From NCBI GenBank assembly GCA_047975205.1, contig JBKEDC010000021.1, positions 11,951-75,950 on the forward strand: a stretch of 64,000 nucleotides of DNA, read 5' to 3'. Below the pieces are notes generated by a model. That model saw nothing but the letters and a program-made list of their open reading frames with translations, ran no database searches and had not been told where the DNA came from. Shown piece by piece: positions 62,522 to 64,000 of the stretch (position 1 is the stretch's first letter; every line of letters starts with the position of its first letter). Made by a program: the position numbers and the translations under genes. This stretch comes from JBKEDC01 sp047975205 (GTDB lineage Bacteria; Bacteroidota; Bacteroidia; Bacteroidales; Prolixibacteraceae).

Positions 62522-64000
62522 TTATAAAGTTACATCAACACCAAAGTTAAATGTACGTGTTGCTAAACCACCTGTTTCAGGATCACCATATTCCCATTCC
62601 TTAGCCCATGTTCCCACATTTCTGATAGAAGCCGAAAACTTCACTCGATCCATATTCCATCTGCTGGTAATAGCTTTAGGCAAGGTGTAGGCAATAGAAA
62701 TATTATCTAAACGAATAAAGTTGCGATTAATTAGCTTATATGCACTTGCACCTGCCGGAGCTTGTGCATTCAAGCGGGCGTACTCATTTGTAGGATTATC
62801 AACAGTCCAGTATTTCGACACAAAAGGATTATAGTTATTTTTATACAAGCTACCCGAATCGAAGCCGTTCATAAATTCTCCATTAAGCGACTTATGCCCC
62901 ATGTATGAATAAATATTGATTGAAGCTTCCCAGTTTTTATATTTGAAATCGTTTCGGATAGACCAGTTGATTGGAGGGCTTGTTTGCCCCATAAAAACTT
63001 TATCGTTGTCATTATACACCGGTGTAACTGTTCCGTCACTGTTCACTTTATCATCTTGTGTGTAGCGGTTGGCTATTTTGGGGTCTCCCGGTTGTTGACC
63101 GTAACGAGCTGCTTCCTCCACCTCATCTTTTTGCCAAATCCCTACAGTTTGATAGTTCCAAATTTCACCAATCGGATGACCGATAAACCAACCGTTACTA
63201 ATATCATCGGCTTCTTTCTGCCCGATTACTTCTCCTTTATCGTTCACAACATCTTCCATGTCGCCATACAACGACTTTATTTCATTTTTATTGTATGAGA
63301 ATGCAAAGTTTGTTGTCCACTCAAAATGGCGGTTAGTGATATTTACAGTGTTAATGCTCAATTCAAAACCACGGTTATCTACTTCCCCCAAGTTTGTTGC
63401 AATAGAACTGAAACCTGAGAAACCGGGTAAGCGTTGACTCATAATCATATCATGAGTTTGTGTAAAATAAACATCAAGTGCACCGGTTATACGGTCATTC
63501 AAGAATCCGTAATCAACACCCATGTTCAACGATGATGTTTTTTCCCATTGTAAGTTAGGATTCTCCAAGCGGTCAATTCCCAAGTATTTCATTTCAACCA
63601 TTTCACCTGTTGATGGGTCAATATACCCCATTGTTGCCCCGGTTCCGGAACCTAAGTTAGCAATAGAGATATAGGGATCAGATAAAGCTCGGTTACCATT
63701 CTTACCCCACGATAAGCGAAGTTTACCGGTACTTAGTGCATCCCAATTCACAAAACTCTCTTCTTTAAAATTCCAACCAAAAGCAAACGATGGAAAGTAA
63801 GCATATGGGTTTGATGCTCCGAAAGCCGAATAACCATCACGACGAATAGTTGCCGTAAACATATATCGATCATCGTATGAATAAAACGCACGAGCCATTA
63901 AACCATCGGCCGTTTGATGAGAATCTGATGTTCCGAAACTGCTATCTACTTTTGTTCCGTTTGATGTATTATGAATACCCAAAGCGTCAGATGGAAGAAT
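62522..64000 (-). CDS. SusC/RagA-family TonB-dependent transporter, C-terminal part (5' end outside window)
   Basis: The frame stays open to the end of the window (the TTG at 63982 is internal), so the gene continues upstream of it on the - strand. The visible 490 or so residues are the C-terminal half of the barrel: RYMFTATIRRDGYSAFGASN, FPSFAFGWNFKEESFVNWD, GKLRLSWGKNGNRALSDPY, SLNMGVDYGFLNDRITGALDVY, NRGFELSINTVNI, FIRLDNISIAYTLPK and the final TFNFGVDVTL. The plug and N-terminal domains, signal peptide and promoter lie outside. It is paired with the SusD 11 bases downstream. Confidence 0.95.
   Translation of the reverse strand: MLPSDALGIHNTSNGTKVDSSFGTSDSHQTADGLMARAFYSYDDRYMFTATIRRDGYSAFGASNPYAYFPSFAFGWNFKEESFVNWDALSTGKLRLSWGKNGNRALSDPYISIANLGSGTGATMGYIDPSTGEMVEMKYLGIDRLENPNLQWEKTSSLNMGVDYGFLNDRITGALDVYFTQTHDMIMSQRLPGFSGFSSIATNLGEVDNRGFELSINTVNITNRHFEWTTNFAFSYNKNEIKSLYGDMEDVVNDKGEVIGQKEADDISNGWFIGHPIGEIWNYQTVGIWQKDEVEEAARYGQQPGDPKIANRYTQDDKVNSDGTVTPVYNDNDKVFMGQTSPPINWSIRNDFKYKNWEASINIYSYMGHKSLNGEFMNGFDSGSLYKNNYNPFVSKYWTVDNPTNEYARLNAQAPAGASAYKLINRNFIRLDNISIAYTLPKAITSRWNMDRVKFSASIRNVGTWAKEWEYGDPETGGLATRTFNFGVDVTL

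Noticed and set aside
62522..64000. SusC as a truncated or broken gene
   Set aside because: The frame is open to the last base of the window; the cut is from the window edge, not a mutation.

Overview
The window is AT-rich chromosomal DNA from a member of the Bacteroidota, most likely the order Bacteroidales. The evidence is several SusC/SusD pairs, promoters of the Bacteroidota type (-7 box TAnnTTTG, often with TTTG or TTG about 19 bases upstream), no obvious Shine-Dalgarno dependence, the relA/spoT-fur-purA gene order, and type IX secretion system (T9SS) components: porV, and a cargo protein with a C-terminal sorting domain. I cannot name the genus from sequence alone. The T9SS genes point away from a typical gut Bacteroides.

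Region 1 (1-15.6 kb) is housekeeping. On the + strand it has the 3' end of a RelA/SpoT (p)ppGpp enzyme, a Fur-family regulator and purA. On the - strand it has gltB-gltD (glutamate synthase), argH, an OmpP1/FadL-type outer-membrane protein, a four-gene cluster PH-domain/LemA/TPM/TPM, and dapF. Convergent or adjacent units are separated by clear hairpin terminators.

Region 2 (15.7-49.9 kb) is a large polysaccharide utilization locus, all on the - strand, in three transcription units. Read 5' to 3' these are: (i) SusC-SusD-two multidomain DUF lipoproteins (49.4-41.7 kb); (ii) GH16-SusC-SusD (41.4-35.1 kb); (iii) BNR_4 beta-propeller enzyme-GH51-GH2-GH97-GH2-GH2-GH43-GH51 (34.5-15.7 kb). The mix (two arabinofuranosidases, a tandem GH43, three GH2, a GH97, a GH16 and a BNR_4 protein) fits a branched arabinose- and galactose-rich glycan. 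A type II arabinogalactan is my leading inference; it is not proven. All three units share one promoter layout: a -7 box, then three AT-rich half-sites spaced 20-21 bp that begin 45-48 bp upstream. This looks like a common activator operator and is the most interesting regulatory signal here. No regulator gene for it lies in the window.

Region 3 (50.1-54.5 kb) is housekeeping again: trmH-type RNA methyltransferase and dipeptidyl peptidase III on +, then ispF and porV on -.

Region 4 (54.7-64 kb, - strand) is a further PUL-like operon: a SusC cut by the window end, a SusD, a 1599-residue GH128-type multidomain protein with a T9SS sorting domain, and an outer-membrane beta-barrel protein.

I saw no tRNA, rRNA, CRISPR array, transposase or phage gene.
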